Source: Phytophthora hibernalis (taxonomy: Eukaryota; Oomycota; Peronosporomycetes; Peronosporales; Peronosporaceae). Taken from it: a stretch of DNA of 64,000 bases. Of this stretch, positions 19,455-31,981 are shown piece after piece. Numbering within the stretch: the stretch's first letter is position 1; every line of letters starts with the position of its first letter. The stretch is taken from NCBI GenBank assembly GCA_012656075.1, contig JAAKBF010000009.1, positions 434,001 to 498,000 on the forward strand, written 5' to 3'. Below the pieces are notes generated by a model that saw only the letters and a program-made list of their open reading frames with translations, did no database searches and had not been told where the DNA came from. The position numbers were made by a program, and so were the translations under genes.

Positions 19455-22400
19455 TTGGAGCTCTCGCGCTCTCCCTCATCCTCACTTCAGAGTCAGAAGA
19501 CACCAAGACCAAGAAAGAAGGGAGTTCTAAACCTAACAACAACAATGATCAACCGTAGAACACCCGATCCGGCCAACGCGCCTTCGATGCCCACGTCGCC
19601 TTTATCCCGGGCCACAGAGGCACCGAAAAATAGCGACAATCCCACCAGGAACCCTGACGTCGTCGACGTGTCCGGAACTGAAGAGCCGTGGTCGTCGACC
19701 TCCACCCGGAAGACATCCGACCCTCCGCCGCTATGCGCGAGCAAGCGTGTCCCCGCTGCCCCGACGAAGGCTGCAAGCGGCGTGGCCACAGCCGCTGCCC
19801 ACAAGGCAAAGAAGAATCCTGCCGAAGCGTTCCTCTGCGACCACGGGATCGACTGCAAAGAAGACCCCTCGTATGTCGGACCTGAGCTCGGACTCGGTGG
19901 AGAAACGAGCTTCACCGACAGCGAAGAAGACGAAGAAATCCACTGATATGACGACGGATACCAAGAGCGTACCGACAACCCGGGGCGACCAAGACTTCAA
20001 CTTGGGAACATTCATGGCTTCGTTTGAACTGGGTGTTGGAAGACCGGAGCCTCTGGCTCATGCTATGGCCGAATCCGAGGGCAGCGCTGTAATTCCAAGA
20101 GCTCATTTGGCCCACTCGACCCCCAGCGCGGCAGAGCCCACAGTAGCCGTGTTGGTCGAACTCCAAGTCTTGAGGAATTAAGTTCTCCGGCTACGCGGCC
20201 TGGCGGCACATCCTGTCCGTCACGCAGACTCGGCGGTAGCCCCTGTAGGTGACGTCTCTGAACGCGACGGGAGAGCTACCACCACGTGACCTCTGTTACC
20301 TGACAAGCTCAAGTTTCCTTGAAGGGTCGAAGAAGGGAAAGGGTGACCACAATCCATCTCAATATCACGTGGCTGAAAGCCGGATGTTCCGCGCCTTTGG
20401 GACGGACACAGGTAAGCCTGTATCTGCAATGTCGTTTGTGTTGGCCCGGCGGGAGCTGGAGTGCATCAAGTTCAAGGCGACCCCGGCTACACTCAGCCAC
20501 CGCCTTACGGCAACCTTTGGCTATACAGCCCGGTTCGAGCATACACCCAACCGCGGACATAGATCCCTTGTCAAGCGAGGCTGCCATGAAGACTGGCGTG
20601 CTCTCCAAGACTGTGACACCGGTAACGACACCTGTAAAGGCTGTAATGAGAAGTTCGTCCATCAAACCAAGCTGCCTACCAGTCCCACGTCCACGTACCC
20701 ATAGATGTTGCTATGACCCCCGGCCTCCTTAAAGTTCCTCCGGTCAGTCGTGAGTCAACGAGTTGCCGCAAGGATGTCCGAGAATGCGGTGAAGCGGCTC
20801 GACCTGTTACAGCAGTCTTGTTCGTCGGGGCTTTCCAAGGCTATGTAAGCGCTGGGTGTGATGTTACCTTTGAGTGATTTTCCGTCTTCTCGCGATGGTG
20901 CAGCAGGTACCGAGCTCTTGCTGAATTCACCTCTGCATACGGCACTATCCGAATTTGCACGACATTCTAGGGCCTCGCTACCAGAATATGAGGGGCGGAT
21001 TCGCGGACAAACCGTGAATGACTATTACCCAAACAAGAACGAGATTCCTGCCATACTGGACGAACTATATGCCGGTAACAAGCATCTGAATCAAGTGCAG
21101 AGAATTGTTCGGGCTGGCGTTTAAGTCACCCTGAAGGATGTGCCCCTTCGGCAGGCGCAAGCGTCCCTCGAACCACGGCTCTGCTCAAGAACGAGTCAAT
21201 GTCCTTTGTAAAAACATTCGCAAAGAGCAAGATGTATGACGCTGCTTAGTCTTAGATATGGATCTCCTGGAGCAATGACCAGATAATATCATAAGTCCGT
21301 TTGAAGTGGTTGACAAGGGCAATGAAAATGCAACTGTCTCCGGACGCACGATCCACGATCTTTCGTCTCCAGAGGGACAGTATAACAAGACCGGACTACA
21401 GTCACTGCGACGCCGTGGCGGTCAAGATTCTCAAGGTGAAACACGACCGACCCGACGCAGAAATCAAGGTGATGGCCGGGGATGTCGCATCAGCATTCTG
21501 CAACATCAGCATGCTCAGCAAATGCGTCTACCTGTTTGCCGGCCTGATCAAAGAGGAGAACATACTGGTGATCAAGCTCACTGCGCCTATCCGATGAACA
21601 GGCTCTCCGGGCTAAACGATATCGTCGGTGGCGCTATCTTTCACACCCACGGCTCCCATACGAACGGTATCTGCCCTAACGGTTTCTTCATTTACCACTG
21701 GGTCGATGACGAATCAACGTCGCAGCTAATATTGGGTCATCTTGTAACGAAGTGAATCGCTCTCTGCGATTTGCAATGACAGCTGTCCTGTGCGCTAAAG
21801 CTATCAACGCCAAGAGGTTCTCGTGCGGGAGCACGATCCAGCGAGTTATGGTCCTCCTGTTTTACACGGTGGCTGAGACTGTCTCCATGTCGGCAGCAAA
21901 AATCGCCGTATCGTCGCCACCGAGTACAATGATAACGCGTTAACGCGAAAGACATACCGGTCCTTGATGGGAATTCTACGGCACGTATTCGCGCTGCTCG
22001 CCCATTTCTTCAACGACTACGAATACGCGACAGTCAACTCAATTGATTTCAGCGCGTAACTGTCACGGTCGACATGAAAGGGGACCTGCTGTGGTGGTAG
22101 ATGGTGCTACACACGCCCCATCTAAATGGCGTATCACTGGAGTATTTTAACACACTACCCGCTCCGGACGTCGTGATCGAGATGGACGTCTCTGATTTTG
22201 GACTCTGCGCCTTAGACCCCTCCGTAAAACAAACCTTTACGTACCAGTTTTCCTCACAAGAACGGACTCTCATTTCGAAGTTCAAGTGACGTCAACGGTT
22301 TTGACATCAACTTTGCCAGCTACTGTCTTGTGCGTTTGCAGTTCATTCCTGGGACGCGCGCTGGCCAGCGGACACTTCAAGTGGCGGCCGGCCTTACCAT

Positions 22401-22646
22401 GTGCACTTTCGTATTGACAACATGGCAATTGCATGGCAAAACAAGCTCACGTCCCATAACCCACGCACTCAGATGATCATCCGCTTTCGCAGCTGGTGGG
22501 AAACATCGTTTCAGCTACGGTTCTCCGCCTCGCATGTACCCGGAACCGACAATATTCGCGCTGACGCCGGCTCCCGCATCTCGGCTTTCTTATATTTTGT
22601 CCAGCTATTCGCGTCGCTAACACCGGGCTGGCTGCAGGTTCTCTGA
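19455..22646 (+). mobile_element. Decayed DIRS-like retrotransposon, 3' truncated
   Basis: The order of parts is a Ser/Thr/Lys-rich gag-like region (19455-20181), a Cys/His-bearing region (20249-20704, CDTGNDTCKGCNEKFVH), RT (20858-21755) and RNase H (22101-22646). The tyrosine recombinase that should follow is absent; minus-strand gypsy RT begins at about 22637. Terminal repeats were not identified. Confidence 0.7.
20858..22646 (+). pseudogene. DIRS reverse transcriptase and RNase H
   Basis: Upstream block TVNDYYPNKNEIPAILDELY, then GNENATVSGRTIHDLSSPEG (21315-21375), VMAGDVASAFCNIS with the first catalytic Asp (21475-21510) and CPNGFFIYHWVDDE with the second pair (21699-21710 for WVDD). 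RNase H reads VVIEMDVSDFGLCALDP (22170-22220) and FRIDNMAIAWQNKLTSHNPR (22404-22463), ending SASHVPGTDNIRADAGSRIS. At least five frame breaks and stops; inactive. Confidence 0.75.
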
Positions 22647-25600
22647 GAAGTGCCGCCAACCACTCTTAGACTGGACGAATCCCTACAGAGCATTGTCGCT
22701 CATCCGTTGATAAATCATCGGAGCATTCTTCAACCCAAATGGCATCCGCAACCATTCGAAGTTCCCGAGCGCACAGACGAACGCCGAGACCATGCGGGAT
22801 CGTATTGTGATCATGATAGCCCACAATCCACTGGGCGCATCGAGCGAGAAGTATCAGAGGTAGTTCTCCAGATCGGTCAACAGATCATCGACGAGTGACA
22901 TGGCATATTCCATGACTGCCGAGATGGCATTCACCAGCTTGTAGTCCATGTTAAGCGGATATCCACGCCGTTCATCTTGAGCACAAACGTGATGGGTGAT
23001 GCCCAAAGGCTGTCGGGAGAAGCCACCAAACGAGCTTTAAGCAACCTTTCAAAGCGTACACGTTCCGCAAATGCCGCAGCGGCGTTCGTCGTGCTCTCTG
23101 TTTGATTAGCGGGTGCCCTTGCACATCGATATCACATACTACACCTTCGGCTGGTCGTGACAATGCATTGCCACTCGAAATCATTATCGCCACGAGTCGA
23201 TTTAGCACATCAACGAGGTCTTGTTGTGGGCGATTGGTGGCTTTCGGGTTCAGCCCATTCGGCCCGAGTAATCTAACAACGTCTCCGAGGCTTCGGTCAA
23301 GTCTGGCAGAAACGCCAATTCATGCGCGTAGTCTGTCAGCTCGATCTCGTTTACCGCATGTTCGGACGTGTCGTGATCACCTCTTCCGTCATCTAAACCA
23401 TTTGCAGAGGTTCGCAGCAACGAACGCTGCTTCCAACTAGACCTCCGGGTTGTCTCCGAGGTTTAAACTAGGTTCTTCGCCGACCAGTTGACGAGCTGGG
23501 CTCTCGCTACGTCCCTCGGAGATCGCCACGATCCTCGTCGGCCGAGCTTTTACTGGTAGTCCTGTCCGAGGGCTGGAGCACCATTGTCACGGACGGTCGA
23601 TCCGGTTCGGTTGACTCCTCGCTGGTGTCATCTTCTCCCGCTGCATAACTGGAGCGCTGGGCTTGCCAGCCGTCGGCAGGCCGTGACAATATGCCGCGAG
23701 GCGTTGGGTACGCCCATCTTTCCACCACAGGCGGCTGACTCGCCAGCCAAAATTTATACAGCTGACACTCACGCTTGAACACAGTCTCGTCTCGACACTC
23801 GGCGTACGCCAGCACCTGCCGTCCTTCATACTTAGCTGAGTAGAGTTGAGTGTATCCCCTACTCGCGGAAGGTCACCCGGCTGCATCTATAGTAAGACCA
23901 GCTCATGCTTCGCACAATAAGCAATCTTCAGTGACACGTTGGTCAGCCGAATTACCGTCGGATGCCCCCGTCGAAACCTTGTTACTGTGGGAATCAAATC
24001 CCCACGCGACGAATCCACACTTCGTGAGTGCGCAGAAGGGTCTTCATCGGCGCACCTTGAATTCTCTCCATTCCCGACCCGAGATCGATAGATCCTCGGT
24101 CGGGCCTCAATCACTTGCATCTGATACGGATCTTCTTCGGTAGAACTCTGCGACTTCACTTGAGGTACCATGACTTCGTCTGGAAGCCTCGCAGTGGAAC
24201 AAAGCCAGTTGGACACCGGTCGGAATTTTGAAGTCCGTGCTCAGGACTACATCCACTCCTGCGCTGTGATCCATTATCCACAGCTCAAACCATACACTCG
24301 CTCCCACCCTAGGGTGATCTTCACGAGTGCTCGTCGACGAGTTTCCATCACTCCCGGATTTATTCCCCGGACTTCCAGACTGCGTCTGTGGTCTCGAACT
24401 TCACGCAATCGCAGCCATTTCACATACGGCACTAACATTCGCCCCGGTGTCCAACAGAATCCTCGTTCGCGAGTCATTCATTCATCCATCCGTTCACCAG
24501 GGCTCGTAGCCTCTTCCTCTTGTCGTACCGCTGAGACGACCACCACCCCATTCTCTCACCTGACAACAATCGCATTGTCTAGCCGAGGTCTCGATGGGGG
24601 CGGTCTGCCGCAGCAGTGCTCGTGATTGAAGCCTCGGTCATCACCGCATCATCTTCATCCACGTCATTTCCATACACTTCACTCCTATCGTGAACGCGAA
24701 CAAATAATCGGCGTTCAGCGCAGGTCCGGATAATTGTGGTAGCCCGATTGGGACCAACCCAGTTTCGGTTTGCGGGCTGTCTAGTTTAAATGACTCCCAT
24801 AGAGCAATTTTTGCAAATCCGGCGAGAGGTCCTTCTCAGCCTTATCTCGGAGTAGATTTGAGAGTCCCTGGAAAGCCTCACACCTTCCGGCGTCATGGAC
24901 TTGCTTGCATATCCGTCATCGCCTGAAACAGTAGTGCTCCACCACGTGATCCCACTGAGCTGTTCACATTGACCGCGGTGACAATGTCAGTCAGTGCGTC
25001 CGTGAGGTGACCCTCGCTCGGTATTGACTTTCTTCCCGACTGTCTCGGCGCCGACTTTCTCCTCGGTATCAATCGTCCCGACGGCGGTTGGCATCCGGTA
25101 CCGGCTGTCGCTGTGTCGGCTATAGTCTCGGTCATATCGATTGTGGCGGTAAGTGCTCCGAGGTTCTTCGGTGCTCCCACTGTCGCGTCGGCGGCCTTCG
25201 TCTGGGCCCCGAGATGGTCGTACCAACGATTCGCGTCCCGTCTTCCGTTCTCGGCGTCGTAGGATATCGATAATCATATTTTCCAAGTCGTGGATGTTCT
25301 TGACTCGGACATGGCACAAACGCTCGTCAAGCTTCGGTCCTCGCACGAGACGAGAAAGTGTTCGACGTGGTCCTTGGCTTCACGCCCGCGGTTCCCCATC
25401 CTCAGCCACCCCAAAGACGGTCCGAAGCGAGCGTAACCGTTCCGTCAGTGTAGTAGTCCCACACATGCTCTTTCTCCTCTCGCTTCGCAGAGTAGTACCG
25501 AGCCTTCGCGGATTTGTTGATGCGAGAACAGTAGTACTTGATGAACGCATCGCTCAACAACTTCCAGGTGCGTCTCGTCTTGCGTGGTAGTTGTCGGTAC

Positions 25601-25860
25601 CAGTGGAGAGCTCCGTCCTGGAGGCTAAGGTCGAACGTCATGCACCACTCGTTGGGCGGTGTATGCGTTCCTTTCATCTCGTAGATGAAAGCTCGGAGCC
25701 ATTGCATGGACATCTCGCTCTTATCACGTAGACCGAGGTATGGCTTAATGCTGCCGAGCGGCAGATGCGTCGCGATCTCAAGCCTCGGTGTTGAGCTCTC
25801 ACCGTCCGCGGCGCTCTGTTCGCGGACCTAGAGCGCCCACTCCCCGTCAGGTCGCCCCAA
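22637..25860 (-). mobile_element. Ty3/gypsy fragment: gag, protease, front of RT
   Basis: The minus-strand order from high to low coordinate is capsid gag (25402-25713, EWCMTFDLSLQDGALHWYRQ), charged gag C-terminus (24987-25346), protease with LLDTGANVSA (DTGA at 24440-24451), linker (23507-24216) and RT (22637-23210, DIDVQGHPLIKQRARR to MPFGLKNAPMIYQRM). It breaks off in RT against the DIRS end. Frames are broken in every domain. The RT closely resembles the plus-strand copy at 36960-37320. Confidence 0.75.
25402..25713 (-). pseudogene. Gypsy capsid (retrotransposon gag domain)
   Basis: The 103-residue open stretch reads MQWLRAFIYEMKGTHTPPNEW, GALHWYRQLPRKTRRTWKLL and DAFIKYYCSRINKSAKARYY, the helical core typical of gypsy Gag. 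It shares its downstream sequence (CCTCAG-ACCCCAAA-ACGGTCCGAAGC at about 25400) with 27040-27065, showing a second copy of the same gag nearby. Confidence 0.7.
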
Positions 25861-25879
25861 GGTCTTCGACGTCGATCGA

Positions 25880-26760
25880 GCCGTCGTCCGAGTATGAAAA
25901 CCCATAGTAAAACTCTCGCCTATATTAAGACAAAAATTGCCTGAATGAAACCAATAGTAAAACTCTCTGTTTAAGTACCATACTAAATCTCCCGATTTTG
26001 GATCGGAAATCATTGGCGACAGCACTTAACCATTTTACAGAGCAAATACTTTACGCCGCCTATTGCAACCCTTTACTAAAACTCCCGAATTTGGCTCGGA
26101 AAACAATAGCGCCGGCACTTAACCGTTTGAAGCAAAGACTTTATAAGCCTAACTAATATTGTAACACAGAAAGGAGTATACCAAACCAACTTTGCCGATT
26201 GGTTCCTTTCGCCGCCCTGTTGCTAAAGTAAATCACTTTATACCTTCCGCGTTTTTGCGCAAGGCTTTATTGCTTGTTTTTTATTATTATTATTGTAGAC
26301 TTTATTTCGACTCTGGGGAGGGGGATGTTCATTTCTGAACAAATCAATAGAACAAGGGCTAAATCTCAGCAGATCGCTACTCTCATGCTTACAACACCCC
26401 GTTCTTTAGTTAAGTCGTCTACAAAGGATTTATCTTTCCTAATATTTGAAATTACATGTCAGCATACTCTCCACCGCCCTTATTTGACAGGTAGCGAAGT
26501 GCGTTGCAATTGTATGCTGTTGGGTGCCCAAAAGACACCTATCGCTATTCGCGGCACATCGGGAAAGGTGATTATTGTCTATTCCAGCATGGATTCTGAC
26601 TTAGTGGCGTTCAGCCATAATCCTACAGATGGTGGCTTGGCGGCACTAGTTTTTCAGCTAACCGCGGTTTCCAATTATCTGAACCAACGCTTTCTCTCGT
26701 ACTGGGTTGGATTACTGTTTAGACAACGATCTCATTAGTAGGGTAAAACTAACCGGTATC
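25880..26760. other. AT-rich segment with two diverged direct repeats, separating gag pieces
   Basis: The segment is clearly more AT-rich than its neighbours. Two copies of a block (ACTAAATCTCCCGATTTTGG at about 25982 and ACTAAAACTCCCGAATTTGG at about 26085, each followed by CGGAAA...GCACTTAACC) lie about 103 bp apart. The motif ATAGTAAAACTCTC also occurs twice (25912, 25951). A 154-residue ORF (26274-26738) has no recognisable motif. The segment looks like an inserted non-autonomous element, but I could not find terminal repeats. Confidence 0.4.
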
Positions 26761-27039
26761 ACGACGGTCATCACGTGAATCGTAGCGTTCGACCTATCGC
26801 TCGGCCGGCGATAGGTGCAGTGCGAGCTCCTAGGTCGTTGCGCCCACACGTTCCGTTCGACTCGCAGACCTGGGTGTCGCCATGTGCGAGTCTTGGAAGT
26901 ACGTGGATGTCGCACCTCTGGTTGAGAATACGCCGGCTTCATTTCGCACTCCAGGCTGCTTCCCTGGGTATGTGGTAGCGGGACGTTGGACGGGTCGGCC
27001 ACCACATGCTGAACGCTCGCCCTACGGCTAGTCCCAGCC

Positions 27040-27932
27040 TCAGTTACCCCAAATACGGTCCGAAGCTTCTGCTTTCATCTGTGGAGGGAGGAGACTGCCT
27101 CGTCGGGGTGTCCAACCTTGGAGGTCGGTCTCAGTCGGAAGTGCTTGGTCCTCACACCCTATAGCGCGAAAAAATCGCACAGTGTCCTGGGCTACTTGCC
27201 GAGTGCTCCAGGCCTCGACGGGCACCATCGATTCGCCACCAAGCTCGATTCAAATGGCTTGACGCACCGACATTGGCGTGAAGGCTCTCATCCAGTTACG
27301 CTTGACCATAAACATCTCCAGACACCGGCCGAGGACCTTTTTGCGGTCGGGGTGTCTCCGTTGAGGGAGGCACGTGCACCTTCGATCGAGGATTCGCGAC
27401 CTCGGCTATCACCACCGATTACATTTCGGTGGTTCCATCTTCATGGTCTCCGGTGGCTGGTTCGGGACCAATGTTTACTGTAGGTTTAGATGTGGATACT
27501 AGAGCTTATTTTTCAGCAGCCACTATGATTATAAATAATTTATTTTAAATCAATTAAAATTCCTAAAAATAGCAGTTCTCATTCATTCTTGTTGTAAAGA
27601 AGGGTTTCTTGAAATACCTATAATTTTGACCAGCCACTGCATCAATTTCTTTGGTGAGGTTCCGCGCAAGCGACCTCACCCCTCCGCTGCGGACACCGCA
27701 GCGGCTTCAAATGCTCGGGGATCGCTACCTTCTCTTCTAGGTCATATTCGTCATCTTCTGCCTTGGCGTCAGAGTAGTCCATCGGCTTGTCGAAGCTGTC
27801 TGACCGTTCCTTGATCGACACCAAAGTTCTCGGCGACGCGAGCGACGGACCGGAGCGCGCCGAACCGTCGGGGCGTGTCCCTCCTGACTTCATCGGCGTT
27901 TCTGGCACCGCTGACTTCGCTTCTTTTGCCAT
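27040..27932 (-). mobile_element. Second gypsy gag fragment (N-terminus and middle)
   Basis: 27642-27932 encodes a gag N-terminus (MAKEAKSAVPETPMKSGGTR, SFDKPMDYSDAKAEDDEYDL). 27040-27228 corresponds to the DNA around 25380-25440 of the neighbouring gag. An AT-rich spacer (27480-27640) separates them. The fragment ends in no recognisable LTR. Confidence 0.5.
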
Positions 27933-27999
27933 CTTCTCTCTTTTTCTCTTCTTTCTTCTCTCGAATGCCCTTTATACAACCAAGACACACAGAAGGTTA

Positions 28000-28425
28000 C
28001 ACCAATCCGGGGTCGCGGCTCCGCTGACACTACTCCGACAACGTGCAGCACATCGGTCAAGAAGTCGAGCCGAACCTGTATAGTTTCTGGAAGTGCACCC
28101 ACTCATCCATCGTACAGCCCCGCCCCATGATAACGAAGACGCCGATAAGTCGATAGCTAGAGGGGAAGTGTTGAATAGCGTTTGAAAAACAAAACGGAGG
28201 AAAAATTCGAGGCGTAGGGCTGAGAGAGGTTAAGTACCGTGAACGGTAAGTTACAGTCTGTAACGCATTTAAATTACTATAACCGCATCCTGTGAGAAGC
28301 TAAGTAACGCGTTTTAACTTAACTGCTTCTTTCTTTTGTGAAATGTTATGCTTCGAACGTCGTGTTTTTTAAGTTTTTTAAAACTTTTAAAATAACTATT
28401 TAAATATATGAGCAGGAGCGCGATT
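28000..28425. other. Non-coding spacer
   Basis: AT-rich toward its right end, with runs of T and A. No ORF or repeat recognised. Confidence 0.5.
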
Positions 28426-28893
28426 TTACAACTGAGCGAAAGAGGCAAATGAAGCCTGCATCCGCATCCTGGTCGAAGTTTCTTCCGTTGGGTGCACTGG
28501 TGATTTCCGAAGCTTCAAGAAAGCGAAACTCGAACTAACCACGGATTCCTGCGAATGCTTCCGGCGTGGTCCAGCAGTCGTTGGATTAGCCGAGTTCGAG
28601 TACCTACGAAGGCGCTCGGTCGGAGTCAAGTCTTTGAGTGGCGTATTCCGTAGGTGGGAGATCGAACGACGCTTCCTGTTGCGAGTCGAGCGCTTGGAGT
28701 GCTTGGAACGAAGCTGGCCTGGCGACGAGCGAGACAACTCTGACAGCTTTGCAACCGAAGAAGGTTCTGGCGCCACAATCACCGAGCTATCCGGAGTATC
28801 GTGTAGTATTAGGCATAAAATCTCACTACCGAATGGTATGAGCTCACCAACAACACTCGCTTCCATTACAACGGTCGACGAGCATTGGATCAA
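28426..28893 (-). mobile_element. Fragment of the gag-like ORF also found at 48760-49881
   Basis: The minus strand encodes a Ser/Arg-rich block (RSISHLRNTPLKDLTPTERL, RRYSNSANPTTAGPRRKHSQ) that parallels RSLSQLRSAPLKTLTPAERL, RRYSSPANPTAAAPRRSRSK of the larger copy. It is a dispersed fragment of that gypsy family. Confidence 0.6.
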
Positions 28894-29976
28894 TACCTGA
28901 AGACCAGGAAAGATCTCTTACACCGGGTTGGCTGTAAACCCTATGTACGCCTAGGTTGTATTATGTCAACCCAAAACCTGCACCACTAGCCCCGAGCGAG
29001 GGCTAGTAAGAAATATTGCGCCCCGCAGTCCCCCAGAAGGAAGGGTACCGGCTGTCAAGCCTAATACGCGTTTGCTGAGGTAAAACCTCGGCGGGTAGTA
29101 AAATATATCTGGAACACTCGGTCTCACTATAATAAATGGAAGACGACGCTCCTCGTCGCTTCCAACACTCGGCCATTCTAATCACTTGGACTAACCAGCA
29201 ACAAACCCTCGGTTCAATGTACCTTGAGTTCGCTGACGTAGCCGAGCGTATCCAGACCCTAATACGCGGTAATTAGGACGGACTTGACCCTTGGTGACTT
29301 GTGGGGAAGACTGCTAATTTATGTATGGTTTTGTACGGCCCTGAGAGCCTCTGTAGGTCATTCTATAGCTAGTCCTAAATCTAAATTCAAATATCAAGTG
29401 TGACCAGATCTCAGTAGGAGATTCTGGAGCCGTCTCTAAATCGCCGAGGATACGATACCAAGATGGGTACCAAACGAGGTTATAACCTCGGCTGGCTTTT
29501 TATATTATACCCATCCGAGACCTCGGCCACTATCGCACGGGAAATGATATTAGCCAATCGGGTGGCACTATCACCTCCTTTCATCAAAGGAAACTTCGGT
29601 TATCAGCAAATGGTGAGCAGGGCCAAAACCCAACACCACAGCCGACTTCACCGAATCCGCTGAGTTACTCCCACGAGGGGATCCCTTGGCTGTAGCCGGA
29701 CTGTAGTCGCTCGGCGCATTCGTTCCATTGATCATTTTCGCCTTCTTCTCTTCGTTTGCTTGAAACTTGGTGTTCTGGTACCAACGAAAGCAAGCACTCC
29801 TGATCACGGGTCGCGGCACCAGTTGTGGTGTTGCAAAACACACAATTTCGTCAGACATGGATTTCTACCTTGCAATCACAACAATCGCCGACTTAGGCCG
29901 GCGTTGTTGGCCTGCGCTGGGTTGCCCCCTAGCGAGCCGGCCCTTCCAGGTCACATAGTGTCTCACTCTCGTTGAA
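28894..29976. other. Probable gypsy LTR/leader debris, no clear gene
   Basis: Many CCTCGG/CCGAGG hexamers and a short palindrome CGAGGTTATAACCTCG (29477-29492) occur here. A 95-residue minus ORF at 29571-29858 is of uncertain reality. The style matches LTR regions of the local gypsy elements, but no bounded repeat could be drawn. Confidence 0.35.
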
Positions 29977-30413
29977 TGTCAGGCAACCAAGCCAGCCAAT
30001 CATCCCGGGTCAGCCGAGTTTCGCTAACCACTGTACTTATCTCGTGTCCTCCACCAAGGGGTGGACGACGGCGCGCGAGCGCTTTTACGGGTGGCGGAAG
30101 CAAAAGTTACTCGGCTGAAAGTGATACGGCATCCGGGCTATCCGGCGTACCGACTCGCCGAGTCCGGCAAGTTTTCTTCTTCGCGCGTAGGGAGACACGC
30201 CTTTCCCCGGGCTGAATTATCCTTTGGCGCTACCAGTCAACACCCTACAAGCTATGCCTCTTGAGTGTCAACGGCAGGCATAATCCAGCCCGTGCAGGGA
30301 CTTACCGGAGAGGTCTACACTTGTCTTGGGCTTAGCAAAATCTTGCCTATTCGTTCTGTTATCTTCCGAGGACCTGAAATGTCCTCTTCTTGGTTTCGTA
30401 AGCATTCTATACA
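29977..30413 (+). repeat. Solo-LTR candidate, same family as 50818-51258
   Basis: It shares with the inverted copy at 50818-51258 the blocks GGACGAC-GCGCGCGAGCGC (30062-30081), GGCGCTACCAG, CTACAAGCTATGC (30247-30259) and AGCCCG-GCAGGGACTTACCG (30286-30306), and the end CTATACAAATATC. Start TGTCAGGC and end ATACA are inferred by alignment to the other copy; lengths agree (437 and 441 bp). No gag or pol of that family follows in plus orientation. Confidence 0.55.
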
Positions 30414-31082
30414 AATATCATATGATATGGGGTCGTTTAGACCTCATCTGACTCTTCAGCTGAGTTCGCCAGCTCTGAAAACACCCTTGAGCTAAGCCGC
30501 TGTCCGTTGGAGTGCGCACATACAATCTTCCAGTATGATGTGGTCGCTATGGACCTCTTCCGACTCCTAAGCCGAGTTCGGCGTCTCTCTAGCGCCCGTG
30601 CCGTCCCTTCAGCCCAATGCCGACCGTTGAGCTCGGATGTTGTCCGAATAATAATATCCGGAAGATCCGCCGAGTCCGTACCGGTATCCACGGCTCCTAA
30701 GGTTCTTACCGGGGTATACTGACGATCTCCACTCCTTAGACTCGGCTAAGACTACTCATCCGATCCTATGACCGTGTCTCCGTTGGCCCAGCCGAGTCAC
30801 TACCGTGCATCATCAGTCCTAAGAGTCCACCATTCCTTGTTCAGGATGGTACTAATTGAGGCGAGTATCGAAACTTAAAAATCACTGCATCACAGATGCG
30901 TCTTCAATTTTGCGTGAAAAGATGCAGAAAATATCGCATACCTGAAGCGAAACGAAATCGTCGACGAGGCAGCAGTTTAGGTTGTGATCCAATACGCTTT
31001 GCACAATGACGAGAAGTCCAAACCCTAGCTGGAAGCGCAGTGCGCGCAGAATACATTTACCTCAGGACCAGATAGCGTCGAT
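30414..31082. other. Spacer with gypsy-leader-like sequence
   Basis: 30414-30850 resembles in style the leader next to the other LTR (CTGACTCTTC-GCTGAGTTCGCC). The rest shows nothing recognisable. Confidence 0.35.
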
Positions 31083-31530
31083 TTGCCGCTCAAGTTAACG
31101 CTGCAATTGATCGAAGCATTCAAGCAGCGGCAACTTCAATTGTCTATCAAATCGGCATCCGCTGACTCGAATGCAAAAACAGTCAGCTCTCGTGAACAGG
31201 AGCAGATATTTGACGATACTGAGGACGAAGAGGTCGAAGAAATAAGGAGTACAGAGGAGCTTCAGTTGCGAACGCGTATTCAAGATAAATTGAGAAGAAC
31301 ATATCTTGACGTTAGACGTACTTAAAGGTACTGGGAATGTTTATTGGGCGAGGATGCACATGGTGAAGACTTGGAAGATATAACCGTATTACACACACAA
31401 CCTTGTGGTCGTCAGGCTATCCGTGTTCAACTAGCGCAATTTCAAGTGGAGCTACCTGCTATTAACCGGCGCAACCAAAATTTCGATATGGCTGTCGACC
31501 GGGCCACGATGTGGTGTTAGTGCTTAAACC
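31083..31530 (+). pseudogene. Unrecognised decayed protein gene
   Basis: LKLTLQLIEAFKQRQLQLSI, then acidic FDDTEDEEVEEIRSTEELQL (31200-31260), with a stop after DVRRT (31325). The same frame continues YWECLLGEDAHGEDLEDITV, LHTQPCGRQAIRVQLAQFQV and NRRNQNFDMAVDRATMW before the next stop. Continuity across a single stop suggests a once-functional coding sequence. No family recognised. Confidence 0.4.
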
Positions 31531-31981
31531 ACCGCTACTACAGGAGCTGGCACGGCAACCACTTGTACACCAAGAGCAAAGCTACGACATGGATACGTAA
31601 GCGAACGTGCCTCCCCCACACCTCTCACGAATACAACCACAGGAGCAGCGTCGGGTTCGATACTGACCACTGTCACGATGCAAGGATCTTCGTCATCTCG
31701 TGGATAGTCCGCAGTAGCAGGTTGCACAGCAAGCGGAAATAGGCGCACGACGGCATGTGTCGAAGAAATAGTTGTAGCGCTTGCCGAAAGAGAAGTATGG
31801 ATTGCAGCAATACACTCATCTTTATCATATTTCTGCCTTGAGTGTCAATGACCATTGTAATTTTAGTGAATTTGTAGCGAAGCATTGTGGGTTCTACTCA
31901 AAATTGGACAGAGCGGTTGGTTCAATCAACCGTCCGTCAATCGACCTCCCTCTGTAATTTCTAAAACTACGCATAATCAAA

